A DNA stretch of 64,000 nt from Chloroflexota bacterium (GTDB taxonomy: Bacteria; Chloroflexota; Anaerolineae; UBA1429), in assembly GCA_012719135.1 (NCBI GenBank), contig JAAYAW010000060.1, positions 1 through 64,000 of the forward strand, read 5' to 3'. Position numbers and translations under genes: made by a program. The notes under the pieces were generated by a model. It was not told where the DNA came from. It was given only the letters and a program-made list of their open reading frames with translations, and searched no databases. Below are positions 44,174-52,786 of this stretch, piece after piece; the first letter of the stretch is position 1, and every line of letters starts with the position of its first letter.

Positions 44174-45502
44174 TCAGGCCGGGGCCTGCGGCGGTGCCGG
44201 GTTCGCACCGGGGGCAGGCACTCTCGGTCGCGTGGTGGGCAACGCCAGCGAGAGCAAGAGCGCCAGGCAGCAAAAGGCCACAGCAAGCACAAACACGGCC
44301 GGGTACGACACCGTGCCGACCACAACGCCTCCCAGAACCGGAGCGAGCATCGTGGTCGCCGAAAGCGTGTTGGCGAGGCCAATGTACATCGGTCGCCTGG
44401 TCTCTGGGGCGTACTCCAGCAGCCAGTTGCTAAAGGGCCAGCTCCCGGACCCGGTATACACACCCAGCATCAGGAACACCCCGCCGTACACCCATCTCGC
44501 CACCTCGGCGCCTGCTTGAGCCGCTGGTGCAGCGAGCAGGGCCAGAAGCGGTGCCGTCGCCGCCAACACGGTTTGCAGCCGGATATGCACCAGCGGCCCC
44601 AGGCGCTGCTGCATATAGCCCAGAAGAAACCCGGCGATCATCGAGCCGGCCACCTGAGCAGAGACGAACAAGCCCGTATCAGCCAGCGTGAGGCCAAGTT
44701 CGCGCGTTGCGTACAGCACGTAGAACGACGTGGCCACGCCCGTAAAGCCCACCAACAACTGCACGGCGATCATCCGGCGAAAAGGAGCGTCACGGGCGAT
44801 CGTCGCAGGGAGCATGGCCATGGTCTGTCTTAACGTTGGCGCCGTCGAACCGTCTTTGGGCGTGCAATCCGGATCGGCGATGAACGAGATGCCCATCGCG
44901 GAGACGATATACAGCACCGCGGCCGCCAGGTAGACGAGCGCATAGTTGGCGGGATAGCCCCAGGGACTGGCCTCGCTGAGCAGATAGCCCACGGCGGCTC
45001 CCGCCCCAATCCCACCGATCCCGCCGATCACCTGGCCCACCCCCACGACGGCGCCTCTTCTCTGCGGCGATATGGTACGCGCCAGATGATCGAACCACGG
45101 CACGCTCACCACGGCATCCAGCGCGTAAAAGACAAAGAACAGCGTCAACACCGTCACCAGGGTGAACGTCGGCGCCGGTATCGCCCCTCGCCAGATCACC
45201 AGAGCGATAAGCAATACCAGCGGACGTGAGACCCACGCTACGCCTACAATCAGTCGCTTGCGGTGCGCCATCCGCGTCACCAGGCCCGCGACCAACAGCT
45301 GTGGAAGAAGCCAGGCCCCCCGGGTGATGCCGCTGCCCACGCCAATCGCCACCTCGGATCGGGTCAGGGTGCCCAGCAGCGCAGGCAGCACGGTGCTGGC
45401 TCCGACAAAGCTCATCGCCATGTAGAAAAAGGTGGAATCACATATCAGGGCCGCGATGTTGCGGCGATACTCGGAACGCGGGAGCTCTTCCGGTGTGCTC
45501 AC
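44174..45502 (-). CDS. Major facilitator superfamily transporter
   Basis: 442 aa with about twelve membrane helices and a central cytoplasmic loop (around ADPDCTPKDGSTAPTLRQTMAM). The loop between helices 2 and 3 carries RMAHRKRLIVG, a relative of the MFS G-x-x-x-D-R-x-G-R motif. The GTG start follows GGTGAGG. No substrate-specific motif is visible and neither neighbour indicates a substrate. The C-terminus is proline/alanine-rich. Confidence 0.85.
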   Translation of the reverse strand: MSTPEELPRSEYRRNIAALICDSTFFYMAMSFVGASTVLPALLGTLTRSEVAIGVGSGITRGAWLLPQLLVAGLVTRMAHRKRLIVGVAWVSRPLVLLIALVIWRGAIPAPTFTLVTVLTLFFVFYALDAVVSVPWFDHLARTISPQRRGAVVGVGQVIGGIGGIGAGAAVGYLLSEASPWGYPANYALVYLAAAVLYIVSAMGISFIADPDCTPKDGSTAPTLRQTMAMLPATIARDAPFRRMIAVQLLVGFTGVATSFYVLYATRELGLTLADTGLFVSAQVAGSMIAGFLLGYMQQRLGPLVHIRLQTVLAATAPLLALLAAPAAQAGAEVARWVYGGVFLMLGVYTGSGSWPFSNWLLEYAPETRRPMYIGLANTLSATTMLAPVLGGVVVGTVSYPAVFVLAVAFCCLALLLSLALPTTRPRVPAPGANPAPPQAPA

Positions 45503-45541
45503 GGCACCTCACCTGTGCGGCCGGGTTGCGCTGACACGCCT

Positions 45542-45569
45542 ACTCTAGTCACGGTTGCGAGCCGGTCAA
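45542..45569 (-). promoter_or_regulatory. MFS gene promoter (TTGACC-16-TAGAGT)
   Basis: TTGACC (five of six) and TAGAGT (four of six) are 16 bp apart on the minus strand, about 35 nt before the GTG. It is divergent from the holB promoter. Confidence 0.55.
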
Positions 45570-45602
45570 ACGGGTTGGAGCGGCCCCGTCCTGCAAGCCG
45601 CC

Positions 45603-45631
45603 TTGTGCTCCACCCTGTGCCATGGTAGAAT
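45603..45631 (+). promoter_or_regulatory. holB-ricT promoter (TTGTGC-17-TAGAAT)
   Basis: A good -10 TAGAAT with a weak -35 TTGTGC at 17 bp; the leader to the ATG at 45671 is about 33 nt. Confidence 0.55.
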
Positions 45632-45670
45632 CAGTCGTTGTATCCCGGCTCGGCAATCCCTGGTGAGGTT

Positions 45671-46675
45671 ATGTGGCGCACGATCGGGCACGAATGGGTG
45701 GCTGCGCAGCTCTCTGTCGGAGCCGCCTCCGGCGTGTTCTCCAGAGCCAACCTGTTCACGGGGCCGCCGCAGATCGGCAAGCTGCACTTGGCGAGGGAAT
45801 ACGCCGCCGCTCTCAACTGCATCGGTGATGGCACACCCCCCTGCGGCGTGTGTACACACTGCACGCGGATCATGGCGACGGCCCACCCGGATGTGAGCGA
45901 GTTCCTCCCCGAGGATGGGCACATCAAGATAGGACAGATAAGGGCGATGCAGCATCAGATCGCCCTCAGGCCTTACGAAGCTCGTTGGCGAGTCGCAATC
46001 ATTGGGGACTTGCATACAGCCACAGAAGAAGCCGAGAACGCTCTGCTCAAGACGCTGGAAGAGCCGCCCGCACGCTCCGTGATCATGCTGACGGCCCGAG
46101 ACGCCGGGCTCCTGCAGGCCACAGTCGTCTCACGCTGTCGCGTCTTGGGGCTCCAACCTGTGCCTTCAGCGACGGTCTCAAAGGCTCTCGCCGAGCGGGG
46201 CTTGGCCGATCCCGACGTGGCTGAAGAGATCTCCCGCCTTTCGGGGGGGCGAGTGGGCTGGGCGCTTCAGGCGGCTCAGGACCCTGCACTTTTGCAGGAT
46301 CGTAGCGATATGGCGACCACGCTCCTGAACCTTCTCGAGCAGGGGCACGCGGCCAGGCTCTCCGCGGCGGAGAACATCAGCCGATCGGGCGATCCCGCCG
46401 TCATGCTGGCAGAGTGGCAATCCATATGGCGCGATGTCATGCTCATCTCGGCCGGTTGCGATGAACTTGTCGCGAATCGTCGGCTCAGCGAGCGCCTGCA
46501 CAGGCTCTCGGACGCCGTCGGTCTGGGAGGTGCGCAGCGCGCCTTGGCGGACCTCCGGGACATTGCCGTTCAGCTGGACCAAAACGTCAACCCGCGGCTG
46601 GCCCTGCAGGCCATGCTTATCGGTTGGTGCACCATGGGTTTTCAGGCGCCCGAACGCCTTGAGAATAGAGGTTAA
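45671..46675 (+). CDS. holB: DNA polymerase III subunit delta'
   Basis: The clamp-loader subunit delta', 334 aa from MWRTIGHEWV, with GGTGAGG upstream; the track adds 11 residues. Landmarks are NLFTGPPQIGKLHLA, the zinc ribbon CGVCTHC, and NALLKTLEEPPARSVIMLTA with the S-R-C sensor VVSRCR. The P-loop ends G-K-L and not G-K-T/S, consistent with delta' being a stator that need not hydrolyse ATP. It lies three bases before ricT, the same pair as holB-yaaT in Bacillus. Confidence 0.9.
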   Translation: MWRTIGHEWVAAQLSVGAASGVFSRANLFTGPPQIGKLHLAREYAAALNCIGDGTPPCGVCTHCTRIMATAHPDVSEFLPEDGHIKIGQIRAMQHQIALRPYEARWRVAIIGDLHTATEEAENALLKTLEEPPARSVIMLTARDAGLLQATVVSRCRVLGLQPVPSATVSKALAERGLADPDVAEEISRLSGGRVGWALQAAQDPALLQDRSDMATTLLNLLEQGHAARLSAAENISRSGDPAVMLAEWQSIWRDVMLISAGCDELVANRRLSERLHRLSDAVGLGGAQRALADLRDIAVQLDQNVNPRLALQAMLIGWCTMGFQAPERLENRG

Positions 46676-46678
46676 GAG

Positions 46679-47863
46679 ATGCCGTTAGTGTGTGGCGTTC
46701 GCTTTCGAGGGACGGGCAAGGTGTACCACTTTAGCCCGGGCGACCTCAGCATCGATAACGAAGACTGGGTTATCGTATCCACGGCCCGCGGAGATGAGCT
46801 CGGCCGGGTAAGCCTGCCGCCTCACGAGGTCGCCGATACCGATGTAGTGGGAGAACTCAAGCCTGTACTACGCAAGGCTTCCGAGAGCGATATCTCCCGC
46901 GCGGAGGAGTATTACGCCAGAGAGACGGAGGTAGTTGCCGCCTGTCAGGAGCAGATCTCGCGCTCCGGCCTCGAGATGAAGGTGGTGAGCGCCGAGTATG
47001 CCTATGATGGCTCCCGTCTCACGTTCTTCTTCACTGCCGAGAACCGCGTCGACTTTCGCGCACTGGTGCGCGATCTCGCACGCACGTTCAAGACGCGGAT
47101 CGATCTGCGCCAGATCGGCGTGCGTGACGAAGCCAAGCTGGTTGGGGGCCTCGGCCCCTGCGGACGACCGCTCTGCTGTGCCACCTGGCTCACACAGTTC
47201 TCGCCAGTCTCCATCCGAATGGCCAAACAGCAGAACCTGCCCTTGAGCCCCATGGAGATCTCCGGACTATGTGGCCGGCTCCTCTGTTGCCTCACGTACG
47301 AAAATGACTACTACCAGCAGGTGCGCGGCCTGTTCCCCAAAGTGGGTCGCACGGTGGATACGCCATACGGCCCCGCAAAGGTTCTCAAGGTCTCTGTCCT
47401 GCGTGAGACGGTCACGCTTCTCCTCGAGGACGGATCCACGACGGACATGACGGCCGACCAGTTATCCGGTGCGGAGCCCCTGGCTCCGAGGGATCAGCGT
47501 GTGGAGAGCGGCGCCCTCGCCAGCACGCTCCAGCGGACGGCCGAGCGGGGCGGGCGGCGCCCGCCTTCTCAGCAGCAAGGTCGGCCCACTGCCGGGCAGC
47601 CTCGTGGCCGAGACGGGCGGGATCAGTCCGCGGGCTCCGGGCGCGGCCCCTCGGGTGGTTCGCGGCGGTCAAGCGGCTCGCGGGATGCCTCAGACGGGCG
47701 CCCTGCTCCGCAGACCAGGCCGGGCCCGCCGCCGGATGAAGCCAAGGCCCCCGGAGGAGACGGATCCGCTCCGGCAGGCGGCAGTCGCCGCTCCCGCGGC
47801 CGCTCCGGCAGAAGGCGCAGAGGATCGCGCCGGCCGCAACAGCCCGCTCCCTCTGAAGGCTGA
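46679..47863 (+). CDS. ricT: PSP1/RicT family protein with a basic disordered tail
   Basis: 394 aa. The PSP1 C-terminal domain is clear: AEYAYDGSRLTFFFTAENRVDFRALVRDLA, then GGLGPCGRPLCCATWL and ISGLCGRLLCCLTYENDYY with the paired cysteines that bind an Fe-S cluster in the Bacillus Ric complex. RicT with RicA and RicF guides RNase Y cleavage there. The last 115 or so residues are Arg/Gly/Ser/Pro-rich ([17 protein letters not shown]) and probably disordered and RNA-binding, an extension absent from the Bacillus protein. The rny gene is about 1.3 kb downstream on the opposite strand; ricA and ricF are not in the window. Confidence 0.88.
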   Translation: MPLVCGVRFRGTGKVYHFSPGDLSIDNEDWVIVSTARGDELGRVSLPPHEVADTDVVGELKPVLRKASESDISRAEEYYARETEVVAACQEQISRSGLEMKVVSAEYAYDGSRLTFFFTAENRVDFRALVRDLARTFKTRIDLRQIGVRDEAKLVGGLGPCGRPLCCATWLTQFSPVSIRMAKQQNLPLSPMEISGLCGRLLCCLTYENDYYQQVRGLFPKVGRTVDTPYGPAKVLKVSVLRETVTLLLEDGSTTDMTADQLSGAEPLAPRDQRVESGALASTLQRTAERGGRRPPSQQQGRPTAGQPRGRDGRDQSAGSGRGPSGGSRRSSGSRDASDGRPAPQTRPGPPPDEAKAPGGDGSAPAGGSRRSRGRSGRRRRGSRRPQQPAPSEG

Positions 47864-47884
47864 GTCACTCAGCAAGAGGTAAAC

Positions 47885-47918
47885 ACACAGAGCCGCCCCG
47901 ATCGGGGCGGCTCTGTGT
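47885..47918. terminator. Bidirectional hairpin between ricT and the PHP gene
   Basis: A perfect 15-bp inverted repeat (ACACAGAGCCGCCCC / GGGGCGGCTCTGTGT) with GATC at the centre lies between convergent genes. Each side is followed by a short T-containing tract (TGAGTTG on plus, GTTTACC on minus). It probably terminates both transcripts. Confidence 0.85.
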
Positions 47919-47935
47919 TGAGTTGCCGGTATATG

Positions 47936-48751
47936 TCACTCTGCGTGGCGTGCATCCAGCATTGTCACACACTCCTGGGGCACCCGAACTCCTCCCAGCG
48001 GAAACGCCCCCGGGGCTGGACCGTGGTAATCACTGCCTCCGGTGGCCACCAGCCCGTGCTCACGGGCCAGCCAGCCCAATCGTCCCTGCTGGCAGCTGTC
48101 ATAGTCGCGGTAGTAGACCTCCAGCCCATCCAGGCCCTCGCTCACGAGCGATTCGAGCAGAAAGATCACATTCCAAGGATGGGCCAACACGGCCAGACCC
48201 CCGGCCTGATGGATCAGCTGGATGGCCTCCGGAGGGGTGACCTTCTCTCGTGGCACATAGGCCTTCTGTCCATGGTTCAGGTATCGGCAAAAGGCCTCCT
48301 CCACGGACTCGACATAGCCTGCGCGCACCATGACCCGCGCTATATGCGGGCGCCCAATCGCCCCATCCTGCCCCTCGTCAAGAACGTCATCCCAGGACAG
48401 ACGGACTCCCAACTCGCCAAGCCTGTCCGTGATCGTACGGGCGCGCTCGAGCCGGGCTTCAGTAAAGTGTGCCAGCCTTCGCGCAAAGGCGGGCTCAAGG
48501 CAGTCCACAGAGTAGCCGAGGATGTGCGCCGGCACGCCATCGTGCTCAGAGCTGATCTCCACCCCCGGTATCACACGCACGCCACGGCCTGCGGCCTCGC
48601 GCAGAGCCTCATCAAGGCCACTCACGGTATCATGATCCGTAATGGCGATAGTGCTCACGCCCAGGCGCGCAGCCCTATGCACCACCTCCCGCGGCGATGA
48701 GACGCCGTCCGAAGCGGAGGTGTGTATGTGCAGATCGATTGCACTGCTCAT
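47936..48751 (-). CDS. PHP-domain metal-dependent phosphoesterase
   Basis: 271 aa. The PHP motifs are DLHIHTSASDG (motif 1), ITDHDTVSG (motif 2), VIPGVEISSEHDG, LAHPWNV and GGSDYHGP (motifs 3 and 4), so all metal ligands are present. The length and the IGRPHIARVMV segment match the family of 3',5'-nucleoside bisphosphate phosphatase / 5'-3' exonuclease (RNase AM/TrpH-like). This would suit an RNA turnover role beside RNase Y. It overlaps the spoVS stop by four bases (ATGA). Confidence 0.9.
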   Translation of the reverse strand: MSSAIDLHIHTSASDGVSSPREVVHRAARLGVSTIAITDHDTVSGLDEALREAAGRGVRVIPGVEISSEHDGVPAHILGYSVDCLEPAFARRLAHFTEARLERARTITDRLGELGVRLSWDDVLDEGQDGAIGRPHIARVMVRAGYVESVEEAFCRYLNHGQKAYVPREKVTPPEAIQLIHQAGGLAVLAHPWNVIFLLESLVSEGLDGLEVYYRDYDSCQQGRLGWLAREHGLVATGGSDYHGPAPGAFPLGGVRVPQECVTMLDARHAE

Positions 48752-49008
48752 CTCGGTTCCACAATCAACCTTACCGCCGTTCTCTCTTCGTCAGAGATGA
48801 CGACGTCTGCAAAAGCCGGGATGCAGATGACGTCAATCCCATCCAGAGCCAGGTACGAGCGCGCGATCGCCACAGCCTTGGTCGCCTGGTTCACTGCCCC
48901 GGCTCCGATAGCCTGCACCTCTGCGCGTCCGTGCTCACGTACCACGCCGGCTATTGCCCCGGCCACCGCCGTAGACCTAGAGTGCGCCGATACCTTTAGG
49001 ACCTCCAT
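48748..49008 (-). CDS. spoVS: SpoVS family protein
   Basis: 86 aa and nearly identical in layout to stage V sporulation protein S: EVLKVSAHSRSTAVAGAIAGVVRE, then VQAIGAGAVNQATKAVAIARSYL, ICIPAFADVVISDEERTAVRLIV. These Alba-like proteins bind nucleic acid and also occur in non-sporulating bacteria such as Thermus and Chloroflexota. GAGGGAG precedes the ATG. It lies between rny and the PHP gene, echoing the Bacillus recA-rny-ymdB-spoVS order. Confidence 0.95.
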   Translation of the reverse strand: MEVLKVSAHSRSTAVAGAIAGVVREHGRAEVQAIGAGAVNQATKAVAIARSYLALDGIDVICIPAFADVVISDEERTAVRLIVEPR

Positions 49009-49023
49009 GGTGCTGACTCCCTC

Positions 49024-49091
49024 GGGATGGAACGGTGTGCGCCATCCCTCGCGCTCTGCACCTTGTGAGCTACGGGGCGATAGCCCACAAG
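49024..49091 (-). promoter_or_regulatory. Two hairpins in the rny-spoVS gap
   Basis: Reading the transcript, an 11-bp stem CTTGTGGGCTA / TAGCTCACAAG with an 8-nt loop (49062-49091) comes first. A 7-bp stem GGGATGG / CCATCCC with an 11-nt loop (49024-49048) follows, just upstream of the spoVS ribosome-binding site. Neither has a U-run, so they may stabilise RNA ends or mark a processing site and are not clear terminators. Confidence 0.5.
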
Positions 49092-49115
49092 CCCCAGCAA
49101 GCAGCCCGATGTCCC

Positions 49116-50657
49116 CTACTGCGCGTACTCGGTAGCTCTGAGCTCACGGATGACCGTTACCTTAATCCGACCCGGGTACTGTAGGCTCTCTTCGACCTTC
49201 CTCGCGATATCTTTGGATAGCCGCAAGGCAGCCAAGTCGTCCACCTGCTCCGGCTTGACCATGATCCGGATCTCCCGGCCTGCCTGGATCGCGTAGGAGG
49301 ACTCCACACCCTCAAACGAGTTGGCAACCTGCTCCAGCGCACGGATCCTCTTGATATAGTTCTCCAACGACTCACGTCGCGCCCCAGGACGCCCGGCCGA
49401 AATGGCATCGGCGACCTGAATCAGCATGGCCTCGATGGAACACTGCTCGATATCGCTGTGGTGAGCGCCGATGGCGTTGACGATCGGCTCCGGCATCCCG
49501 TACCGGCGCGCGATCTCCGCCCCGATCAGTGCATGCGGCCCGTCCACCTCATGGTCGACGGCTTTCCCCAGATCGTGCAGGAGCCCGGCGAGCTTGGCTT
49601 GCTGGACATCTGCGCCCAGCTCGGCCGCGATCAGCGCCGCGACCATGGCCGTCTCTGTCGAGTGCTTGAGCACGTTCTGGCCATAGCTGGTGCGGTAGTG
49701 CAGGCGCCCCAGGAGCCGGATGATCTCCGGCGGCAGGCCATGGATCCCGAGATCCAGCGCGGCCTCTTCGCCCTTTTCCCGTATCGTCTGATCGATCTCT
49801 TCCTGCGCCTTCTCAACCATCTTCTCGATGCGCCCGGGGTGGATGCGGCCATCGAGGATCAGCCGCTCGAGGGCCATGCGCGCCACCTCACGCCTCACCG
49901 GATCAAAGCTGGAGAGGATCACGGTATCGGGCGTATCGTCGATCACCAGATCGACCCCGGTGATGCCTTCCAGTGCCCTGATATTGCGGCCGCCACGCCC
50001 GATGATGCGTCCCTTCATTTCGTCGTTGGGCAGCTCCACCGCGGAAACCGTCGTTTCGGCAACCTGATCGGTGGCCACCCGCTGGATGGCGATCGTAACG
50101 ATCTCTCGTGCGCGCTCTTCTGCCTCTTCGTGCGCCTGCGCCTCCACCTCACGAATGATCCGTGCGGCGTCGATCCGGGCCTCCTCTTCCACTTCCTTCA
50201 GCAGCAGGTCCTTTGCCTGCTCCTGCGTGAGGCCAGAGATCCGCTCCATCTCTGCGATATGCTGCTGCCATGCCTGGTCCAGTTCGACCTGCCGCGCGTC
50301 AAGCCTCTGCTCGCGCTCTTTTAGCCTGGTATCGCGCACTTCCAGATTGTCGACACGCCTATCCAGGTTATCTCGCCTTTCCTGCAGCCGAGTCTCCTGG
50401 CGGGCGACCTCCTTGATACGCCGAGCCGATTCGTTCTCGGCCTCGTGCAGTATCGCCTGAGCCTTATCCCGTGCCTCGATCTGGATGGCCATCGCCTCCG
50501 TGCGCGCCTCGGCCAGAGCCGTGCGTGTCTCCTCCTGCAGTTGCAGGATGTTGCCGCCGATCGTCCTGTTCTTGAGATAGTATCCCACCGCAAACCCGGC
50601 CACTGTCCCGATCACCAGAAGAACAGGCCAGATGAACCACATTTCCCCTGTGAACAT
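49116..50657 (-). CDS. rny: Ribonuclease Y
   Basis: The membrane-anchored endoribonuclease that starts mRNA decay, 513 aa, canonical length. An N-terminal helix ([21 protein letters not shown]) is followed by a long coiled coil (residues about 30-195). The KH domain ([26 protein letters not shown]) and then the HD domain ([33 protein letters not shown]) complete it. Two starts are possible, at MFTGEM and at MWFIWP five residues later; each has a purine-rich site. It begins 27 bp after recX. Confidence 0.97.
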   Translation of the reverse strand: MFTGEMWFIWPVLLVIGTVAGFAVGYYLKNRTIGGNILQLQEETRTALAEARTEAMAIQIEARDKAQAILHEAENESARRIKEVARQETRLQERRDNLDRRVDNLEVRDTRLKEREQRLDARQVELDQAWQQHIAEMERISGLTQEQAKDLLLKEVEEEARIDAARIIREVEAQAHEEAEERAREIVTIAIQRVATDQVAETTVSAVELPNDEMKGRIIGRGGRNIRALEGITGVDLVIDDTPDTVILSSFDPVRREVARMALERLILDGRIHPGRIEKMVEKAQEEIDQTIREKGEEAALDLGIHGLPPEIIRLLGRLHYRTSYGQNVLKHSTETAMVAALIAAELGADVQQAKLAGLLHDLGKAVDHEVDGPHALIGAEIARRYGMPEPIVNAIGAHHSDIEQCSIEAMLIQVADAISAGRPGARRESLENYIKRIRALEQVANSFEGVESSYAIQAGREIRIMVKPEQVDDLAALRLSKDIARKVEESLQYPGRIKVTVIRELRATEYAQ

Positions 50658-50684
50658 CCTTGATATTCCTTTCCACCAACAACA

Positions 50685-51344
50685 TTAACGGACGGTGCCC
50701 TGCACCTCATCGGTTCCTGGCACCTGTCCTGCTCGCATCTCCTCCCATGCGCGCTCCGTGGCCTCTCTGGCTACACCATAAGGAAAGCCCCGGCGCTGCA
50801 GATACCCGATCAACCTTCTGGTAAAGACCTCGCGGTCATACCTCGCGTACCGCCTGGCAGCCCGTTCGGCCGCCCTGGCTGCGCTGGCCTGCTCGTCCAG
50901 GTCCTCCAGAGCAGCCTCGATCACTGGCGTCGCGATGCCCTTCTCCCGCAACTCAGCCCTGAGCGCCCAGGCCCCCTTCGGACGAAAGCTCTCCCGGTTG
51001 TCGACCCAAAAGTCGGCGAACGCCCGGTCATCGACCAGCCTCGCCCTCTTGAGCCGCTCCAGTACCTGATCGATCGCGTCAGATTCGAGAGCACGCTTTG
51101 CGAGATATCTCCGCATCTCATCCGTACTGCGCGGGCGATACGACAGATAGCCTAGGCAGCGCTCGTAGGCCTTCTCGACGACGTCAGCCGCTTGCAGCGC
51201 CGACACCTCTTCGGCGCTCAACTCCTGCCCCACGTGCAGCCGTGCGGCCAGGATGGCCTGCAGGCTGAAGGCGTACTCGCCATCGAGGTAGATGTTGAGC
51301 CGGCCCCGCTCCCGCTGTTGTGCTTTTATCGCCGTCAGCTTCAT
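50685..51344 (-). CDS. recX: Regulatory protein RecX
   Basis: A RecA modulator, 219 aa. Repeated three-helix RecX units are visible: VEKAYERCLGYLSYRPRSTDEMRRYLAKR, IDQVLERLKRARLVDDRAFADFWVDNR and KGAWALRAELREKGI. The N-terminal 55 residues form a beta-rich extension (INIYLDGEYAFSL-type) found in many Gram-positive RecX proteins. It is 282 bp downstream of recA and separated from it by an attenuator-like hairpin, so it should be made at lower level than RecA. Confidence 0.92.
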   Translation of the reverse strand: MKLTAIKAQQRERGRLNIYLDGEYAFSLQAILAARLHVGQELSAEEVSALQAADVVEKAYERCLGYLSYRPRSTDEMRRYLAKRALESDAIDQVLERLKRARLVDDRAFADFWVDNRESFRPKGAWALRAELREKGIATPVIEAALEDLDEQASAARAAERAARRYARYDREVFTRRLIGYLQRRGFPYGVAREATERAWEEMRAGQVPGTDEVQGTVR

Positions 51345-51360
51345 GATCGTTAGCCGGTAA

Positions 51361-51391
51361 ACGAAAAGAGACTGCAGCCGCAGCTACAGTC
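51361..51391 (-). terminator. Terminator/attenuator-like hairpin between recA and recX
   Basis: In the transcript a 9-bp stem GACTGTAGC / GCTGCAGTC (one G-U pair) with tetraloop TGCG is followed by TCTTTTCGTTT, and lies about 15 nt upstream of the recX start. Partial read-through would give the low RecX:RecA ratio seen in E. coli, where a hairpin also separates the two genes. Further upstream in the same gap are two weaker stems, GGCCC/GGGCC and TTCACCC/GGGTGAA. Confidence 0.7.
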
Positions 51392-51603
51392 CCATCACCT
51401 GTGCGTGCTCGCTTCACCCGCACTCGATCTTGGGTGAAAACGGATGGCCCACGCGCCGGGCCCAGTATGCCCTTCAACGCTTAGGCTCCCCGATACACAC
51501 TCCAGGCACAGACGAACACGATGAAAAGATGCTCCTACCCGGCTCAGCCGAAAACCCACATCGTCGTGAGGTGACTGCTGCGTTGTCCACGCGCCGGCCG
51601 AAA

Positions 51604-51619
51604 GGCGCCTGATGGCGCC
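51604..51619 (-). terminator. Short hairpin just after recA
   Basis: GGCGCC-ATCA-GGCGCC followed by TTTCGG lies directly after the recA stop on the minus strand. The stem is only 6 bp and the U-run short, so termination is probably incomplete. The remaining 210 bp up to the next hairpin show no gene or promoter I can support. Confidence 0.5.
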
Positions 51620-51626
51620 ACCAGGA

Positions 51627-52676
51627 TTACTCTTCCACTTGTTCCGATGGGTCTGCCACGGTCTCGCTGTCGGTCATCTTCCTGGAAAGCAGGCCGATCT
51701 GCTGCCGGACCTGCTTCTCGATCTCGGCCGCAACCTCTGGGTTATCCCTCAGGTATTCCTTGGCATTCTCGCGGCCCTGTGCCATGCGTACGTCACCATA
51801 CGAGTAGTACGAGCCTCTCCTCTCGATGACTCCCGCCTCGACGGCGACATCCAGCATGCTACCTTCCTTGGAGATGCCGTGATCGAACATGATATCGAAC
51901 TCGGCCACACGGAAGGGGGGCGCCACCTTGTTCTTCTTGATCCGCGCACGCACCCGGTTGCCGACGACCTCACCTTTGTCCTTGATCGATTCTGCCCTTC
52001 GCATATCGACCCGGATCGCGGCATAGAACTTGAGCGCGTTTCCGCCGCTCGTCGTCTCGGGGTTTCCAAAGAGCACACCGATCTTCATGCGCAGCTGGTT
52101 GGTGAAAATGACAGCTGCGTTGCTGCGCTTGATGGCACCGGTGAGTTTGCGCAGCGCCTGGGACATCAACCTGGCCTGCAGGCCCATGTGAGCGTCGCCC
52201 ATCTCTCCTTCGATCTCCGCCTGCGGCACGAGGGCCGCGACGGAGTCGATTACCACGCAATCCACGGCGCCGCTACGCACAAGCGCCTCCGTGATCTCCA
52301 GCGCTTGCTCGCCCGTATCCGGCTGCGAGAGATAGAGCTCATCGAGATTGACGCCACAGCGCTCCGCATAGGCCGAATCCAGCGCGTGCTCTACGTCGAT
52401 AAAGGCCGCCGTACCGCCCTGGCGCTGACACTCGGCTATGATGTGCTGGCAGAGCGTCGTCTTCCCAGAGGACTCGGGACCATAGATCTCGGTGATGCGG
52501 CCTTTGGGTATGCCCCCCACTCCCAGAGCGATGTCCAGTGCCAGGCAGCCCGTCGGTATGACGTCGACCTCCAGCCCAGTGCCCTCGCCGAGGCGCATAA
52601 TCGCGCCTTCGCCGTAGCGCTTGCGGATCTGCGCCAGAGTGGTGTCCAGCGCCTTTTGCCTGCCGTCCTCCGTCAT
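51627..52676 (-). CDS. recA: Recombinase RecA
   Basis: The strand-exchange ATPase, 349 aa from [24 protein letters not shown]; the track adds 18 residues that overlap the promoter region. Motifs are Walker [15 protein letters not shown] (about residues 66-79), [20 protein letters not shown], loop L2 region [28 protein letters not shown], and [20 protein letters not shown]. The C-terminal tail is short and acidic. A G-rich ribosome-binding site (AGGGGGG) precedes the ATG. It is upstream of recX and rny. Confidence 0.98.
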   Translation of the reverse strand: MTEDGRQKALDTTLAQIRKRYGEGAIMRLGEGTGLEVDVIPTGCLALDIALGVGGIPKGRITEIYGPESSGKTTLCQHIIAECQRQGGTAAFIDVEHALDSAYAERCGVNLDELYLSQPDTGEQALEITEALVRSGAVDCVVIDSVAALVPQAEIEGEMGDAHMGLQARLMSQALRKLTGAIKRSNAAVIFTNQLRMKIGVLFGNPETTSGGNALKFYAAIRVDMRRAESIKDKGEVVGNRVRARIKKNKVAPPFRVAEFDIMFDHGISKEGSMLDVAVEAGVIERRGSYYSYGDVRMAQGRENAKEYLRDNPEVAAEIEKQVRQQIGLLSRKMTDSETVADPSEQVEE

Positions 52677-52700
52677 CCTGCCCCCCTGGATCTGGCCCTC

Positions 52701-52717
52701 TACACGCATCCAGTGTA
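52701..52717. promoter_or_regulatory. Inverted repeat TACAC-N7-GTGTA at the recA start site
   Basis: A perfect 5-bp dyad with a 7-bp centre overlaps the predicted recA transcription start, just downstream of the -10. It is a natural place for an SOS repressor. It does not match the E. coli (CTGT-N8-ACAG) or Bacillus (GAAC-N4-GTTC) LexA sites, so the regulator is uncertain. Confidence 0.45.
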
Positions 52718-52718
52718 C

Positions 52719-52724
52719 ATTATA
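52719..52724 (-). promoter_or_regulatory. recA -10 box (TATAAT)
   Basis: A perfect TATAAT on the minus strand lies about 42 bp before the recA ATG. No convincing -35 is found at 16-18 bp; TTGCGC lies only 10 bp away. Either the promoter is activator-dependent or the element spacing is unusual. Confidence 0.6.
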
Positions 52725-52786
52725 CGACAACGAAGCGCAAGTATTCGTTGCCCCACGCTCTGCTCATGCTCTGAAAGGAGTTCGCC

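Noticed and set aside
49458-50324. 288-aa plus-strand ORF opposite rny
   Set aside because: Antisense shadow of RNase Y KH and HD domains.
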